A stretch of DNA of 64,000 bases from Salinicoccus albus DSM 19776 (GCF_000385175.1 NZ_ARQJ01000024.1:1-64000), one strand, 5' to 3'; shown: positions 1-8,740, numbered from the stretch's first letter. Numbers and translations: made by a program. Notes: generated by a model not told the origin, from the sequence alone.

Positions 1-375
1 CCGATCCAACTGTTCGATGGATGCATCATCAAAACGGGACCAGAAACGCGACAGACTCGGCTGGGAAGCCAGATCACCGGCGTCGATGACCTGCGTAAAG
101 ACTGGATCTTCGGTCAGCTGGTCCGCGGCATCGTCTTCGGCATAGCCGGCAATCATCTGGTACAGCTTCTGCCGCAACAAATGATCATTGGAATGGATAT
201 GATACAGCCGGTTGTCTCTCAGGTGCAGATGCTCGGCGATGGTCTTTGAGAACCCGATTGTTTCATCGAATTCCCGGAAGCGCAGCGTGCCCGTATCGGA
301 GGAGAGCGCACCGCCGTCGTTTGAGCGTTTGATCTTGCGATTGAAATCCAATGAGATTTGAGGTAAAGTAGCCAT
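1..375 (-). CDS. IS1380-family transposase, N-terminal part (runs off left edge)
   Basis: This is an open minus-strand frame of 125 codons from the ATG at 375 to the window edge, with no stop. The protein begins MATLPQISLDF and contains the IS1380-type N-terminal pattern: a DTGTLRFREFDE-like stretch, a YAEDDAADQL segment and SQPSLSRFWSRFDD near residue 110. This is the region that precedes the DDE catalytic core (DDE_Tnp_1), which lies outside the window. Transposases of this family cut and paste their own element. A ribosome-binding sequence (AAAGGGTTC on the minus strand) lies just upstream of the start. Whether the copy is intact cannot be judged here. Family assignment is by recognition of these motifs and is fairly secure. 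Confidence 0.8.
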   Translation of the reverse strand, partial: MATLPQISLDFNRKIKRSNDGGALSSDTGTLRFREFDETIGFSKTIAEHLHLRDNRLYHIHSNDHLLRQKLYQMIAGYAEDDAADQLTEDPVFTQVIDAGDLASQPSLSRFWSRFDDASIEQLDR

Positions 376-660
376 TATAAGAACCCTTTCTTTTGGTTAT
401 TTTGTGGTAATTTAACCTTATCAGAAACGGGTTCTTTTTTCACTTTTCAAGTGAATGGTCATTCCCTTGGAAAACCAATGAAACCGGCATTAATTGCCTG
501 TTAATATTTTTCTATGAATAATTCAGGATAAAAATAGTTTCCTTTGAAGGATTGTTTAAACTATAATGTTTTTAGTACCTTAGTTTTTACTTAATGAGAG
601 ACTTAGGTTAAATACGGAGAAGATATTCACATCTTTATTTGTGTGTAGGAGGGGAAACAG
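376..660. other. Intergenic: presumed right end of the IS1380-type element and leader of the ATP-grasp gene
   Basis: The stretch is AT-rich and has no coding frame that I can support. The end of the insertion sequence must lie here, probably around 400-440 near a CCTTATCAGAAACGGGTTC stretch. The matching end is outside the window, so neither the terminal inverted repeat nor a target duplication can be fixed. A TATAAT at 562-567 is a possible -10 element for the ATP-grasp gene, without a good -35. Confidence 0.35.
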
Positions 661-1953
661 TTGGTTAAAGATAAAACTGAAATGGGTTACTACAAATCTT
701 TAGAGATGAATACAAAAACTGAGGCTTTTAAAAGTTACTATAAGGCCGGTCTGCTGGAAAATGTAGATGAATCCTTCATAAATGAAGTTAAACAATATTG
801 GCAAAAGCATTATCATAAAAATGTGGATCCTATGATTCACATCGCTTTTATGAACTATACAGGGGAGAAAGAACCGAGAATTGTTGATCCAAGAACTTCC
901 TGGAATGAAATTATCCCATTTTTAAATGATCAGCAAATGAACAGTGTGTATCAGGATAAGAATCTATATGACTTGTTGATACCTACAGAGCGGTCTGTAG
1001 AAACTGTTCTGAAAAGAGCACATGGATTATACTTCGATCAGCATAACAACTTTCTGGATAAATCCGCAGCGTTAACAGAACTTTTATCCTACAAGCAAGA
1101 CTTTATCGTCAAACCCAGTAACACCAACAATGGGCAGGGGATAAAAAAGCTATATTATCGTGAGGATTATCTATTTCTGGATGACGAGAAACTGCATCTC
1201 GATGCTCTGGAAGAAATGTATGGAGCCAATTTTGCGGTTCAGAAGGTCGTGCAGCAGCACGCTGTAATGTCTGAACCCCATCCTGATTCTGTCAACACCT
1301 TGAGGATGGTGACTCTCAGGTGGAAAGATGAGATCAGGTATCTGCTCACTTTTGCTAAATTCGGCGCACAGGGCAAAGTATTGGACAACACCAGTTCAGG
1401 CGGTGTGTCCATCGGAGTCAAAGATAACGGTGAGTTTATGGACACGGCGTTGGATAGAAGCTTTAAAGTACACGCTGAACATCCAACGACAGGTGTTCTG
1501 TTCAAGGATATGCAGCCGATTCCCAATTTTGATCAGTTTAAGCAATATGTAACTGATTTACACAAACCTATCCTTCATCATGACTTCATTTCGTGGGATA
1601 TCGCCGTGGGTGCTGACGGATTGCCGGTATTTCTGGAAGCGAATTTTAAGGGCGGGACATGGTTCTACCAATTGCTGGCAGAACGGCCATTGTTTGGAGA
1701 TTTAACGGAAGAGATACTGGAATATATGCATAAAGAAAGAAATGATAAGCATTCGCCGCGATTTAAAAGCTTTTCTAAAAATCAGCCCTCTGTCAAGAAA
1801 TTGAATAAGCGTGTTCAGACGCTTAAAAATGATAATCAGCAGTTACAAAAGGAAAGAGATCGCATTGACAAGAAATACAATAATATCTTGGACAGTAAGA
1901 GTTGGCGCATGACTCAGCCAATTCGAAAACTTTCTTCATTATTCAAAAGGTGA
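661..1953 (+). CDS. ATP-grasp enzyme of the sugar-transfer-associated type, with a glycosyltransferase-like coiled-coil tail
   Basis: A 430-residue protein starting at TTG 661, chosen because GGAGGGG lies 6-7 bases upstream. ATP-grasp features: a lysine in IVKPSNTNNGQG near residue 151 (nucleotide binding plus glycine-rich loop), NTLRMVTL near 220, GGVSIGV near 250, and SWDIAVGADGLPVFLEAN near 312-328, which carries the Mg-binding Asp and Glu/Asn. This matches the family found in surface-polysaccharide loci (ATPgrasp_ST, PF14397), whose members are thought to ligate a carboxylate to an amine. After residue about 375 comes a coiled coil ending SKSWRMTQPIRKL, a tail common at the C-terminus of cell-surface glycosyltransferases. 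No polysaccharide genes lie beside it. It sits between an insertion sequence and a peptidoglycan-binding protein. Substrate unknown. Confidence 0.75.
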   Translation: MVKDKTEMGYYKSLEMNTKTEAFKSYYKAGLLENVDESFINEVKQYWQKHYHKNVDPMIHIAFMNYTGEKEPRIVDPRTSWNEIIPFLNDQQMNSVYQDKNLYDLLIPTERSVETVLKRAHGLYFDQHNNFLDKSAALTELLSYKQDFIVKPSNTNNGQGIKKLYYREDYLFLDDEKLHLDALEEMYGANFAVQKVVQQHAVMSEPHPDSVNTLRMVTLRWKDEIRYLLTFAKFGAQGKVLDNTSSGGVSIGVKDNGEFMDTALDRSFKVHAEHPTTGVLFKDMQPIPNFDQFKQYVTDLHKPILHHDFISWDIAVGADGLPVFLEANFKGGTWFYQLLAERPLFGDLTEEILEYMHKERNDKHSPRFKSFSKNQPSVKKLNKRVQTLKNDNQQLQKERDRIDKKYNNILDSKSWRMTQPIRKLSSLFKR

Positions 1954-2106
1954 GGTGGTGCCATCTTACCTTTTGAAGCCACATCTTTGATATGATTTTC
2001 CTTTTTGATTAAGCTGTCCCTCCGCTCTTGACGGAAGTTTGCAGCCCTTCTATACTTTATTATGGAATCACAATATTAAAGTGAAGAAGCACAGGAGGTC
2101 CTGAGC

Positions 2107-2808
2107 GTGGCTGTAAATAAGGAACTTTCGCCAAACAAGAATCACCTCACTGAGGGGGGATCGGATGAAAATGGCAATATATCATCATCTGTTCTCCAAA
2201 AAGGGATGAAACACAAAGATATAGTGGATCTGAAGACCAAACTGAATTGGCTGGGTTATGGAAAAAGTAAGGTCTCAGCGAAGTTTGGATCTTATTTTCA
2301 AAAACAGGTGAAAAGGTTCCAGTCAGATTACCAGCTGCCCGAGAGCGGTGTGGTTGATAGTGAAACAAAGAAAAAGATTAACACAGCTTACACGAAAGTT
2401 CATGAACCGGGAGACAGCAGTAGTGAGATGGAGCACCAGATGAATGTGTTTGAACGCCTCGGTTTTGCAAGTGAAGATACATATGAATCTGTCTCCGAAG
2501 AAATGAAAAGCCGGATAACAGCGTTTCAAAGATGGTTTGGATTGGCCGAGACCGGTGTGCTCGATTCTGACACGGCCGCTAAGCTCAATGCCCTGCTTGA
2601 ATGCCCGTTGCAATTGGGGAAAAGAAACGAGGATACCATCCGGTTGAAAGTGAATCTGAACCGGCTGGGTTACGGTAATATGAAAATTACCAGCAAGTTT
2701 GGCGGACTTACTGAAAAGAAACTGAAGCAGTTTCAGGCAGACTGTGGGCTGCCCGTCAATGGTATTGCGGATGATGTGACATTGGAAAAGATAGAGAAGG
2801 CATTATAA
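2107..2808 (+). CDS. Peptidoglycan-binding repeat protein (three PG_binding_1-like units), no signal peptide seen
   Basis: A 233-residue protein from GTG 2107, preceded by AGGAGGTCC at 2093-2100. Three related units are visible, each built on V..L...LN.LGYG....AKFG....KQVKRFQ...GLP..G..D..T..KI: about residues 33-95, 107-165 and 170-233. This is the PG_binding_1 fold that binds cell-wall peptidoglycan. The first and third units are closest (LGYG followed by SAKFG or TSKFG). The N-terminus is hydrophilic, so I see no Sec signal and no catalytic domain. It may be a remnant, or secreted by another route. It ends just before a strong bidirectional terminator. It is probably expressed separately from the ATP-grasp gene, 153 bases upstream. 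Confidence 0.75.
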   Translation: MAVNKELSPNKNHLTEGGSDENGNISSSVLQKGMKHKDIVDLKTKLNWLGYGKSKVSAKFGSYFQKQVKRFQSDYQLPESGVVDSETKKKINTAYTKVHEPGDSSSEMEHQMNVFERLGFASEDTYESVSEEMKSRITAFQRWFGLAETGVLDSDTAAKLNALLECPLQLGKRNEDTIRLKVNLNRLGYGNMKITSKFGGLTEKKLKQFQADCGLPVNGIADDVTLEKIEKAL

Positions 2809-2821
2809 ACAATGAATAAGT

Positions 2822-2860
2822 AAAAAGTCTTCCGGATCAAACTGATCCGGAAGACTTTTT
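2822..2860. terminator. Bidirectional rho-independent terminator
   Basis: An 18-base perfect inverted repeat (arms 2822-2839 and 2843-2860, loop AAC), flanked by A5 on the left and T5 on the right. It lies between two convergent genes, the peptidoglycan-binding gene and the minus-strand BCCT carrier, so it can serve both. Confidence 0.93.
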
Positions 2861-2880
2861 CTTGTCTATATTTCATTTTT

Positions 2881-4512
2881 CTATTTTTCTTCTGTTTCTT
2901 CTTCACCGGTTTCATCCGGAAGTGCTTCCCGGAATTCTTCACGTTTTTCTTCCAGCTCACGCTGTGCCTCTTCCTGGTAACCGGGTGATAATTCCTGCTG
3001 TTTTTTCTCCATCGTCAGGATATCGTACTCAGCATTTAATGCTTTAATAAGTGATATGGCCTGCAGAATCACAACAAAGGTGAATGGGAATGCAGCAATC
3101 AGCATTGCCATTTCCAACGCTGCCAGTCCTCCGGACAACAGCAACACCATTGCTGTTCCAGCCAGTATGAGACCCCAGATGATTTTTATCCTGAGGGTTG
3201 GGTTGAGACTGCCGCCTGAAGTCAGCATGCCGAGAACGAATGTACCGGAATCGGCGGACGTTACAAAGAATGATGCAATGAGCAATACAGCGATACCGAC
3301 CAATGCAATGCTGAATGGATACTGTTCGAGGAAGGCGAACAATGCTACTTCCTCGCCCATTTCAGTCAGCAGCGTGGACAGTTCTCCGCCGGTTGCGTTA
3401 TCCATTTCAATACCTGCGATACCGAAAATAGAGAACCAGATTGCACTGAATAAGAATGGTACAGAAATTACACCAATTGTAAATTCGCGGATCGTCCTGC
3501 CTCTGGATACACGGGCGATGAAACTGCCGACGAATGCGGCCCAGCCGATCCACCATGCCCAGTAGAAGAGCGTCCAGCTATTCAGGAATTCCCTGTCTCC
3601 CACAAATGTATTCATGTTTAATGTCATGCTTGGCAGGTTCTGTATATAGTTACCTGTCGTACTCATGAATGCCTCAACCATCTGCAGCGTTGAGCCGGCG
3701 ACGAGTACAAAGAGCATCAGCGCAATGGCAACAGTAATATTTGTCAGACTGAGATAGCGGATACCGCGATTTACACCTGTTACGGATGAAATGATGAATG
3801 CCACTGTAATGAGCAGAACCACGATCATCTGGGTGAGCGTATTGTTGTCTATGGCTTCAAAACTGTAACTGAGCCCTGAGGTAATTTGTGTGGCTCCGAG
3901 CCCCAGTGATGTCGCGATACCAAAAATGGTACCGAACACTGCCAGTATATCCACACTATTGCCGATGATCCCTTTCGCACGATCACCCAGCAGGGGGGTG
4001 AGCGAAGCACTCATGAGCAGCGGAGACTGGTGCCTGAATTTAAAGTAGGCAAGCGCCATACCGACCACTGCGTAGACTGACCATGGATGGAAGCCCCAAT
4101 GGAATAATGTATACTGTAATGATTCCTGGGCTGCAACGTTTGTACCTGAGTCAGCAGTTGGCGGCGTATAATAATGGGTCAATGGCTCGTTGACACCAAA
4201 GAACACAAGGCCGACGCCCATGCCCGCTGTAAACAGGAAAGCGAACCATGTAAAATAACTGTACTGCGGTTTTTCATCTGGTTTGCCCAGTTTGATTCGT
4301 CCAAAAGGACTGATAATCATGAAAAGGGCAAAGAGCACAAACAGGGTCATGGACAGCATGTAAACCCATCCGAAATTCGAGGCTATAAACCCGTCAATGG
4401 CTCCAAGCACTGTTTCAACATTGTTTGGGAAAATGGCGCCCCACAGGATAAAGATTCCTGCAATTATTAGAGAAATCCAAAACACCTTAGTAAAGGTTTG
4501 CTTTTTTTTCAA
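2881..4512 (-). CDS. BCCT-family osmolyte transporter (glycine betaine/choline/carnitine type, OpuD/BetP-like)
   Basis: A 543-residue polytopic membrane protein starting at ATG 4512 behind AGGAGG. About 12 hydrophobic segments are visible. The family hallmarks are present: MGVGLVFFGVNEPLTHY in TM3 and the tryptophan-rich stretch TLFYWAWWIGWAAFVGSF followed by IARVSRGRTIREF, which forms the betaine-binding aromatic box and amphipathic helix 7. The tail after residue 500 is highly charged (EEKREEFREALPDETGEEE), as in osmotically sensed BCCT carriers. These proteins use Na+ or H+ gradients to import compatible solutes such as glycine betaine under high salt, which fits the halophile signs elsewhere. 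The substrate cannot be fixed from sequence alone; OpuD-like glycine betaine uptake is the most likely. Confidence 0.9.
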   Translation of the reverse strand: MKKKQTFTKVFWISLIIAGIFILWGAIFPNNVETVLGAIDGFIASNFGWVYMLSMTLFVLFALFMIISPFGRIKLGKPDEKPQYSYFTWFAFLFTAGMGVGLVFFGVNEPLTHYYTPPTADSGTNVAAQESLQYTLFHWGFHPWSVYAVVGMALAYFKFRHQSPLLMSASLTPLLGDRAKGIIGNSVDILAVFGTIFGIATSLGLGATQITSGLSYSFEAIDNNTLTQMIVVLLITVAFIISSVTGVNRGIRYLSLTNITVAIALMLFVLVAGSTLQMVEAFMSTTGNYIQNLPSMTLNMNTFVGDREFLNSWTLFYWAWWIGWAAFVGSFIARVSRGRTIREFTIGVISVPFLFSAIWFSIFGIAGIEMDNATGGELSTLLTEMGEEVALFAFLEQYPFSIALVGIAVLLIASFFVTSADSGTFVLGMLTSGGSLNPTLRIKIIWGLILAGTAMVLLLSGGLAALEMAMLIAAFPFTFVVILQAISLIKALNAEYDILTMEKKQQELSPGYQEEAQRELEEKREEFREALPDETGEEETEEK

Positions 4513-4562
4513 GACTGTTACCTCCTAGAAACTGAAATTAAGATTGCTAGTGTTCGCAGTAA

Positions 4563-4594
4563 AAATACGATGAATAATCAAGATCATCGTATTT
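4563..4594 (-). terminator. Inverted repeat, weak terminator or operator
   Basis: An 11-base perfect inverted repeat, AAATACGATGA (4563-4573) with TCATCGTATTT (4584-4594). On the minus strand the right arm runs into T5, so it may end the aldo/keto reductase transcript. It also lies 50-80 bases before the BCCT start, where an operator would sit. Low GC makes it a weak terminator. Confidence 0.45.
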
Positions 4595-4734
4595 AAAACC
4601 AATTCATTATCGAATTTATAATTTTTGATTAGATAACGAATATAATCACAATACTATATAAATTAACATTCCTGCGGCTATGATTCAACAGTCTGAAGAT
4701 AATAGTTCGTATTTAATTAATATTAGCTGTTGTT

Positions 4735-5589
4735 TTATACATATTCATGATATTCGTTAGGGTCCTGCCCCTCAACACGGCCGTCTTCCCCTTTATCCAA
4801 CGCATCAATCCTTTCAATATCCTCGCGGGCGAGTTCAAAGCCGGTACTATCGATATTTTCTTTTTGATGCGTCGGATCGCTGGATTTAGGAATCGTAAAT
4901 ACGCCGGCCTGATAGTTCCAATTGAGAATAATCTGGGCTGGCGTCCTGCCGTATTTCTCCGCAATTTCTTTAATTGTAGCATTGTCGAGCACATCATTCA
5001 GATAACCCCGGCCAAAAGGACTCCAGGATTCAGTGAGAATCCCCCGCTTTTTATCTGCTTCAACCAAACGGTTATTATTAAAATACGGGTGGCGTTCCAC
5101 CTGATTGGTGGCAGGTGTGACACCTGTTTCTGCGATAATGCGGTCCAGGTGCTCAGGTTCAAAGTTTGACACACCGATGGTTCTGATTAACCCTTGTTTC
5201 TGAGCGTCCACCAGAGCTTTCCAAGCCTCTGCATATTTGCCGTCTTTGGGATTTGGCCAATGAATTAAATACTTGTCAAAATATTTTAACCCAGTCCGGC
5301 GCAAAGATTCCTGGATAAAAAGAAATGCTTGATCATACGCATGGTAAGAACCGGGCAATTTGGTGCTGACTAAAATTTCTTCTCTTGGCAGTCTGGATCT
5401 GCGCACCGCTTCACCAACAATGCCTTCATTGTCATAGTTTGTTGAAGTATCGATTAAACGATATCCTGAATTTAAGGCGTTTAAGATTTCAAACGTGCCC
5501 TGATCTCCTTTAATGCCAATCGTGCCTAATCCCACGTATGGGAGCACTGAACCGTCGTTTAGAACAAAGTGATTATTATCAATAATCAA
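4735..5589 (-). CDS. Aldo/keto reductase
   Basis: A 284-residue protein, ATG 5589, with AAGGAGATGAGAC just upstream. AKR landmarks: GLGTIGIKGD near the start, LIDTSTNYDNEGIVGEAVRRS (about residues 46-66, catalytic Asp and Tyr), STKLPG near 77 (catalytic Lys), LIHWPNP near 108 (catalytic His), GVSNF near 140, SWSPFGRG near 189 and IPKSSDP near 233 for NADPH binding. These enzymes reduce small aldehydes and ketones with NADPH in the cytosol. It follows the cupin gene by about 55 bases on the same strand, so the two are probably co-transcribed. The substrate cannot be told. Confidence 0.92.
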   Translation of the reverse strand: MIIDNNHFVLNDGSVLPYVGLGTIGIKGDQGTFEILNALNSGYRLIDTSTNYDNEGIVGEAVRRSRLPREEILVSTKLPGSYHAYDQAFLFIQESLRRTGLKYFDKYLIHWPNPKDGKYAEAWKALVDAQKQGLIRTIGVSNFEPEHLDRIIAETGVTPATNQVERHPYFNNNRLVEADKKRGILTESWSPFGRGYLNDVLDNATIKEIAEKYGRTPAQIILNWNYQAGVFTIPKSSDPTHQKENIDSTGFELAREDIERIDALDKGEDGRVEGQDPNEYHEYV

Positions 5590-5645
5590 AGTCTCATCTC
5601 CTTAAAATCATTATAATGTAAGCATTGTGCAGCAATTTGCTGCAT

Positions 5646-6155
5646 TTACCGCTGCCAATGGGTGAACAGCGGCCCATCTGCGCCGTATAACGGGTCATAG
5701 TCGGGTAACGGCACTTGTCTGATATTGTCCAGTTTCTCCGGACGTTCATCTTCATATCCATAACAAAAGTCATAATCCCTGCCATCAGGGTAGGCACCAA
5801 TCACTTCAAAGTCTTTACTTGCCGCTAAGCGTTTATGGCCGACGCCTGCCGGCAGAACAATCATATCCCCCTGCCGGACATCCATACTGGCTCCCTGGGC
5901 CCCGCCGAGCAGCAGTGTCGCGGTGCCGTTCGATACGATAAGGACTTCGTGGGAAGTGCTGTGATAATGATGATGCGGTGCCACAGCGCCGTGCCAGGCC
6001 CCCAGCCAGTTGTTCCGCGATAAGATATTGACTGGCCGGTCATCATCTTCAATCACATTCCTATAGAGCAGCAATGGAAATGAAGGATGGTTCGGAATGG
6101 CCCCGTCATCGCCAAGTTTAACGGGTTCTATAGTGATCTCTTGTGCATATTTCAT
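5646..6155 (-). CDS. Cupin-domain protein, YjlB-like
   Basis: A 169-residue protein. I start it at ATG 6155 because GGGAGGTGA lies directly upstream. An in-frame ATG at 6191 lacks a ribosome site and would add 12 residues. A single cupin barrel is visible: GAVAPHHHYHSTSHEVLIV near residues 56-75 (metal-binding His cluster and Glu), GTATLLLGG, then VRQGDMIVLPAGVGHKRL near 95-112 (second His). The C-terminal FEVIGAYPDGRDYDFCYG stretch is typical of the YjlB group in Bacillales. It is probably a metal-dependent small-molecule enzyme or binding protein in the cytosol. No reaction is established. It is the first gene of a likely two-gene unit with the aldo/keto reductase. Confidence 0.82.
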   Translation of the reverse strand: MKYAQEITIEPVKLGDDGAIPNHPSFPLLLYRNVIEDDDRPVNILSRNNWLGAWHGAVAPHHHYHSTSHEVLIVSNGTATLLLGGAQGASMDVRQGDMIVLPAGVGHKRLAASKDFEVIGAYPDGRDYDFCYGYEDERPEKLDNIRQVPLPDYDPLYGADGPLFTHWQR

Positions 6156-6314
6156 GATCTCACCTCCCGCTGAGATGTCCATTATTCCCATATCCTATTT
6201 TATAAATTCTAAACCCGCCGGGAATTAATTGAGAGCGTGAGCACATAATTGAATGTCCCAGCGCTAACGATGTGTTAAAATGACGGCAATACAGGTTGAA
6301 AGGGGAAAATAAAG

Positions 6315-7142
6315 TTGAAAAAGTGGCTATTGAGTCTATCCATCGGCACATTCGCAGTTGTTATGACCGCGTGTGGCGGCGGAGATGAATCAGCTGAAAA
6401 TACAGATGAAGGATCAAATACACAGGAAGAGGCTTCCGGCGGCAGTGAGGAAAGTCAAAGCGGCCAGTCCGGCAGTGGAGAGCAATCCGGTGATGGCGGC
6501 CAGTCCGGCAGTGGTGAACAGGCCCAAATGCCGGAACCGGACCTTGAAGGTGTTCCGGATGTTGTTGCTGAAGTCAACGGTGAAGAAGTGACGAAGGAAG
6601 AATTTGAACAAACGTATACCGGTCAATTCCAACAGGTGGCTATGCAGCAGCAGATGTCAGGGGAAGAGGTTGACCAGGATCAGCTGAAACAGCAGGTGGC
6701 CGAAGGTATGGTTGATCAGGAACTGCTGATCCAGGAATCGAATAACCGGGACATCAGCGCACCGGAAGAAGATGTCAATGCAGCGATAGACCAGATGGTC
6801 GAACAGAACGGCATGGAATCACAGGATGATTTCTTTGCTGCATTGGAAGAACAGGGGATGTCTGAAGATGAAGCGATGTCCCAGTTAGAAACACAGGTGA
6901 AGGTGGATCAGCTGATTGCAGAAGAGGCCGGAGATATTGAACCGACAGAGGAAGAACTCCAGGAGGCCTATGATCAGGCAAAAGAACAGCAGGAACAGAT
7001 GGGCGGAGACCAGGAGATGCCTTCCTTTGAAGAAATGAAACCGGACCTGGAAGAACAGGTTAAAAGTCAGAAGGAAAGTGAAGCGGCACAGACACTCGCA
7101 TCTGAACTCCGTGACAATTCAGACGTCACCGTCAATGTCTAA
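6315..7142 (+). CDS. SurA-N domain lipoprotein without a PPIase domain
   Basis: A 275-residue protein from TTG 6315 behind GAAAGGGG. It has a lipoprotein signal of about 19 residues ending VMTAC, with the lipidated Cys at 20. Next comes an acidic Ser/Gly/Gln-rich spacer (about 21-70) with a repeated QSGSGEQ unit. A SurA_N-type helical domain follows (about 75-250), beginning VVAEVNGEEVTKEEFEQTY and including VDQELLIQES. Proteins such as PrsA and SurA use this domain as an extracytoplasmic foldase or chaperone. The parvulin PPIase domain is absent, so chaperone rather than isomerase activity is expected. The very acidic composition suits secretion in a salty medium. It is a single-gene unit followed by a terminator. 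Confidence 0.85.
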   Translation: MKKWLLSLSIGTFAVVMTACGGGDESAENTDEGSNTQEEASGGSEESQSGQSGSGEQSGDGGQSGSGEQAQMPEPDLEGVPDVVAEVNGEEVTKEEFEQTYTGQFQQVAMQQQMSGEEVDQDQLKQQVAEGMVDQELLIQESNNRDISAPEEDVNAAIDQMVEQNGMESQDDFFAALEEQGMSEDEAMSQLETQVKVDQLIAEEAGDIEPTEEELQEAYDQAKEQQEQMGGDQEMPSFEEMKPDLEEQVKSQKESEAAQTLASELRDNSDVTVNV

Positions 7143-7170
7143 ATCGGCTTTTTAAAACTGAAATGGTGTG

Positions 7171-7214
7171 AGAAGTCCCATCGCCACTTGTCATTGTGGC
7201 TGTGGGGCTTCTTT
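7171..7214 (+). terminator. Rho-independent terminator after the SurA_N lipoprotein
   Basis: A long imperfect stem: AGAAGTCCCATCGCCAC (7171-7187) pairs with GTGGCTGTGGGGCTTCT (7195/6-7212), then a short T tract. Confidence 0.75.
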
Positions 7215-7265
7215 GTGCCTGTACACAGCTCAGCCGTTCAGATGATATATATGATGGGTCAATGG

Positions 7266-7294
7266 TAGAATATTTCACCGCCGTCTAATATAAT
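7266..7294 (+). promoter_or_regulatory. Sigma-A promoter of the amidohydrolase/BNR operon
   Basis: TAGAAT (7266-7271), a 17-base spacer and a perfect TATAAT (7289-7294), about 64 bases before the amidohydrolase start. Confidence 0.6.
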
Positions 7295-7304
7295 GAGGTG
7301 AAAG

Positions 7305-7315
7305 GAAACGGTTTC
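7305..7315. promoter_or_regulatory. Palindromic operator, GalR/LacI- or cre-like
   Basis: GAAAC-G-GTTTC is a perfect 11-base palindrome placed just downstream of the -10 element. Seen as a 14-mer with the central CG it differs from the cre consensus at the two outer positions. It could be bound by CcpA or another LacI-family repressor. The position suits roadblock repression. Confidence 0.45.
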
Positions 7316-7357
7316 TAACGGACAAGAAAATCATTGATTGCAGCCGGGGTGAAAGGA

Positions 7358-8716
7358 ATGACAAAAATACTTATTAAAAACGGTGAAATTATCACTGCTG
7401 ATGACAATAACGAGATCATATATGGAGATTTATTGATTGAAAATGACTGTATTACTCAGATTGCACCCCAAATTGATGCATATCATGTGGATCAAGTGAT
7501 AGAAGCCCGGGGTAAAACGGTCATTCCCGGTTTTATCCAAACGCATATTCACCTATGTCAAACAATATTCCGGGGACAGGCGGACGATATGGAATTGCTG
7601 GACTGGCTGAAACGACGGATCTGGCCGCTTGAAGCCGCCCATGATGAAGAATCAAATTATTATTCAGCGATGCTCGGCCTCGGGGAGCTTATCCAGGGCG
7701 GGACAACGACGATTGTGGATATGGAGACTGTCCACCACACCGATGCCGCTTTTCAGGCAATTGCAGCGAGCGGCATCCGTGCCTTGAGCGGTAAAGTCAT
7801 GATGGATTATGGGGATGAAACGCCTTTATTACTGCAGGAAAACACCGATGATTCAGTTCAGGAAAGTGTGGATTTGCTGGAGAAATGGCATGACTTCGAT
7901 AACGGCAGGATAAAGTATGCGTTTTCCCCCCGTTTTGTCATCTCCTGTTCTGAAGCGCTGCTTACACAGGTCAGGGATCTTTCCGCTCATTACGGTGTTC
8001 ATATTCATTCTCACGCCGCAGAAAGCAGCGGCGAGATCGAGATTGTACGGAACCGGACAGGCATGCGGAATGTCACATATTTAGATTATCTTGGCCTGGC
8101 CAGTGAACGGCTGATTCTGGCGCATTGTATATGGCTGGATGATGAAGAAAAGTCAATTATTAAAGATAGAAGGGTGAAAGTCAGCCATGCTCCCGGATCC
8201 AACTTGAAACTGGCTTCAGGAATTGCTGATGTGCCTGAGATGATGAACCAGGGCGCCAAGGTGAGTCTTGGCGCAGACGGTGCCCCGTGCAACAACAACT
8301 TGAACATGCTGAATGAAATGAGGCTGGCTGCCGGGATTCACAAGCCGGCGCATGGGGCTGCGGCAATGAATGCACAGACGGTGTTCCGGATGGCGACCAT
8401 TGAAGGGGCTAAAGCGATCGGGATGGAAGATGAAATCGGCAGTCTGGAAGTGGGTAAAAAAGCCGATTTATCCATTCTGGATATGAATGATTTTCATGTT
8501 TTTCCGTCATACGATGTTGATCCTGTTTCAAGAATTGTCTACGCAGCTGCCGCTTCAGACGTAGAAACAACAATCATCAACGGGAAGGTGATTATGAAAA
8601 ACAGGGAGATAAAGAACATCGACAAAAATATTGTGCTGAAGGAAGCGGATAAATCGATCAAACGGCTGATGAGAAGAATGCCTCATATTCAATATGTTTA
8701 TAATGAGGATAAGTAA
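7358..8716 (+). CDS. Amidohydrolase, ATZ/TRZ (cytosine deaminase-like) family
   Basis: A 452-residue protein. I start it at ATG 7358, with GGGGTGAAAGGA immediately before it; an in-frame ATG at 7334 has no such site. Motifs: GFIQTHIHL near residue 60 (HxH zinc ligands), HSHAAES near 216 (third His), LILAHCIWLDDEEKSII near 248 (fourth His), SHAPGSNLKLASGIADV near 272, and LGADGAPCNNNLNM near 305 (catalytic Asp). C-terminal GSLEVGKKADLSILD closes the urease-like beta domain. Relatives hydrolyse or deaminate N-heterocycles (8-oxoguanine, S-adenosylhomocysteine/MTA, s-triazines), and the exact substrate cannot be read from sequence. It is followed 24 bases later by a BNR-repeat gene in what looks like one operon. 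Confidence 0.88.
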   Translation: MTKILIKNGEIITADDNNEIIYGDLLIENDCITQIAPQIDAYHVDQVIEARGKTVIPGFIQTHIHLCQTIFRGQADDMELLDWLKRRIWPLEAAHDEESNYYSAMLGLGELIQGGTTTIVDMETVHHTDAAFQAIAASGIRALSGKVMMDYGDETPLLLQENTDDSVQESVDLLEKWHDFDNGRIKYAFSPRFVISCSEALLTQVRDLSAHYGVHIHSHAAESSGEIEIVRNRTGMRNVTYLDYLGLASERLILAHCIWLDDEEKSIIKDRRVKVSHAPGSNLKLASGIADVPEMMNQGAKVSLGADGAPCNNNLNMLNEMRLAAGIHKPAHGAAAMNAQTVFRMATIEGAKAIGMEDEIGSLEVGKKADLSILDMNDFHVFPSYDVDPVSRIVYAAAASDVETTIINGKVIMKNREIKNIDKNIVLKEADKSIKRLMRRMPHIQYVYNEDK

Positions 8717-8740
8717 AAAATGATACAAGGGGTGAACAGA

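Noticed and set aside
376-450. Terminal inverted repeat of the IS1380-type element
   Set aside because: The other end is outside the window, so the repeat and the target duplication cannot be defined.
3056-3565. Open frame of 169 codons opposite the BCCT gene
   Set aside because: Antisense shadow, rich in Asn/Ser/Pro, with no start signal.
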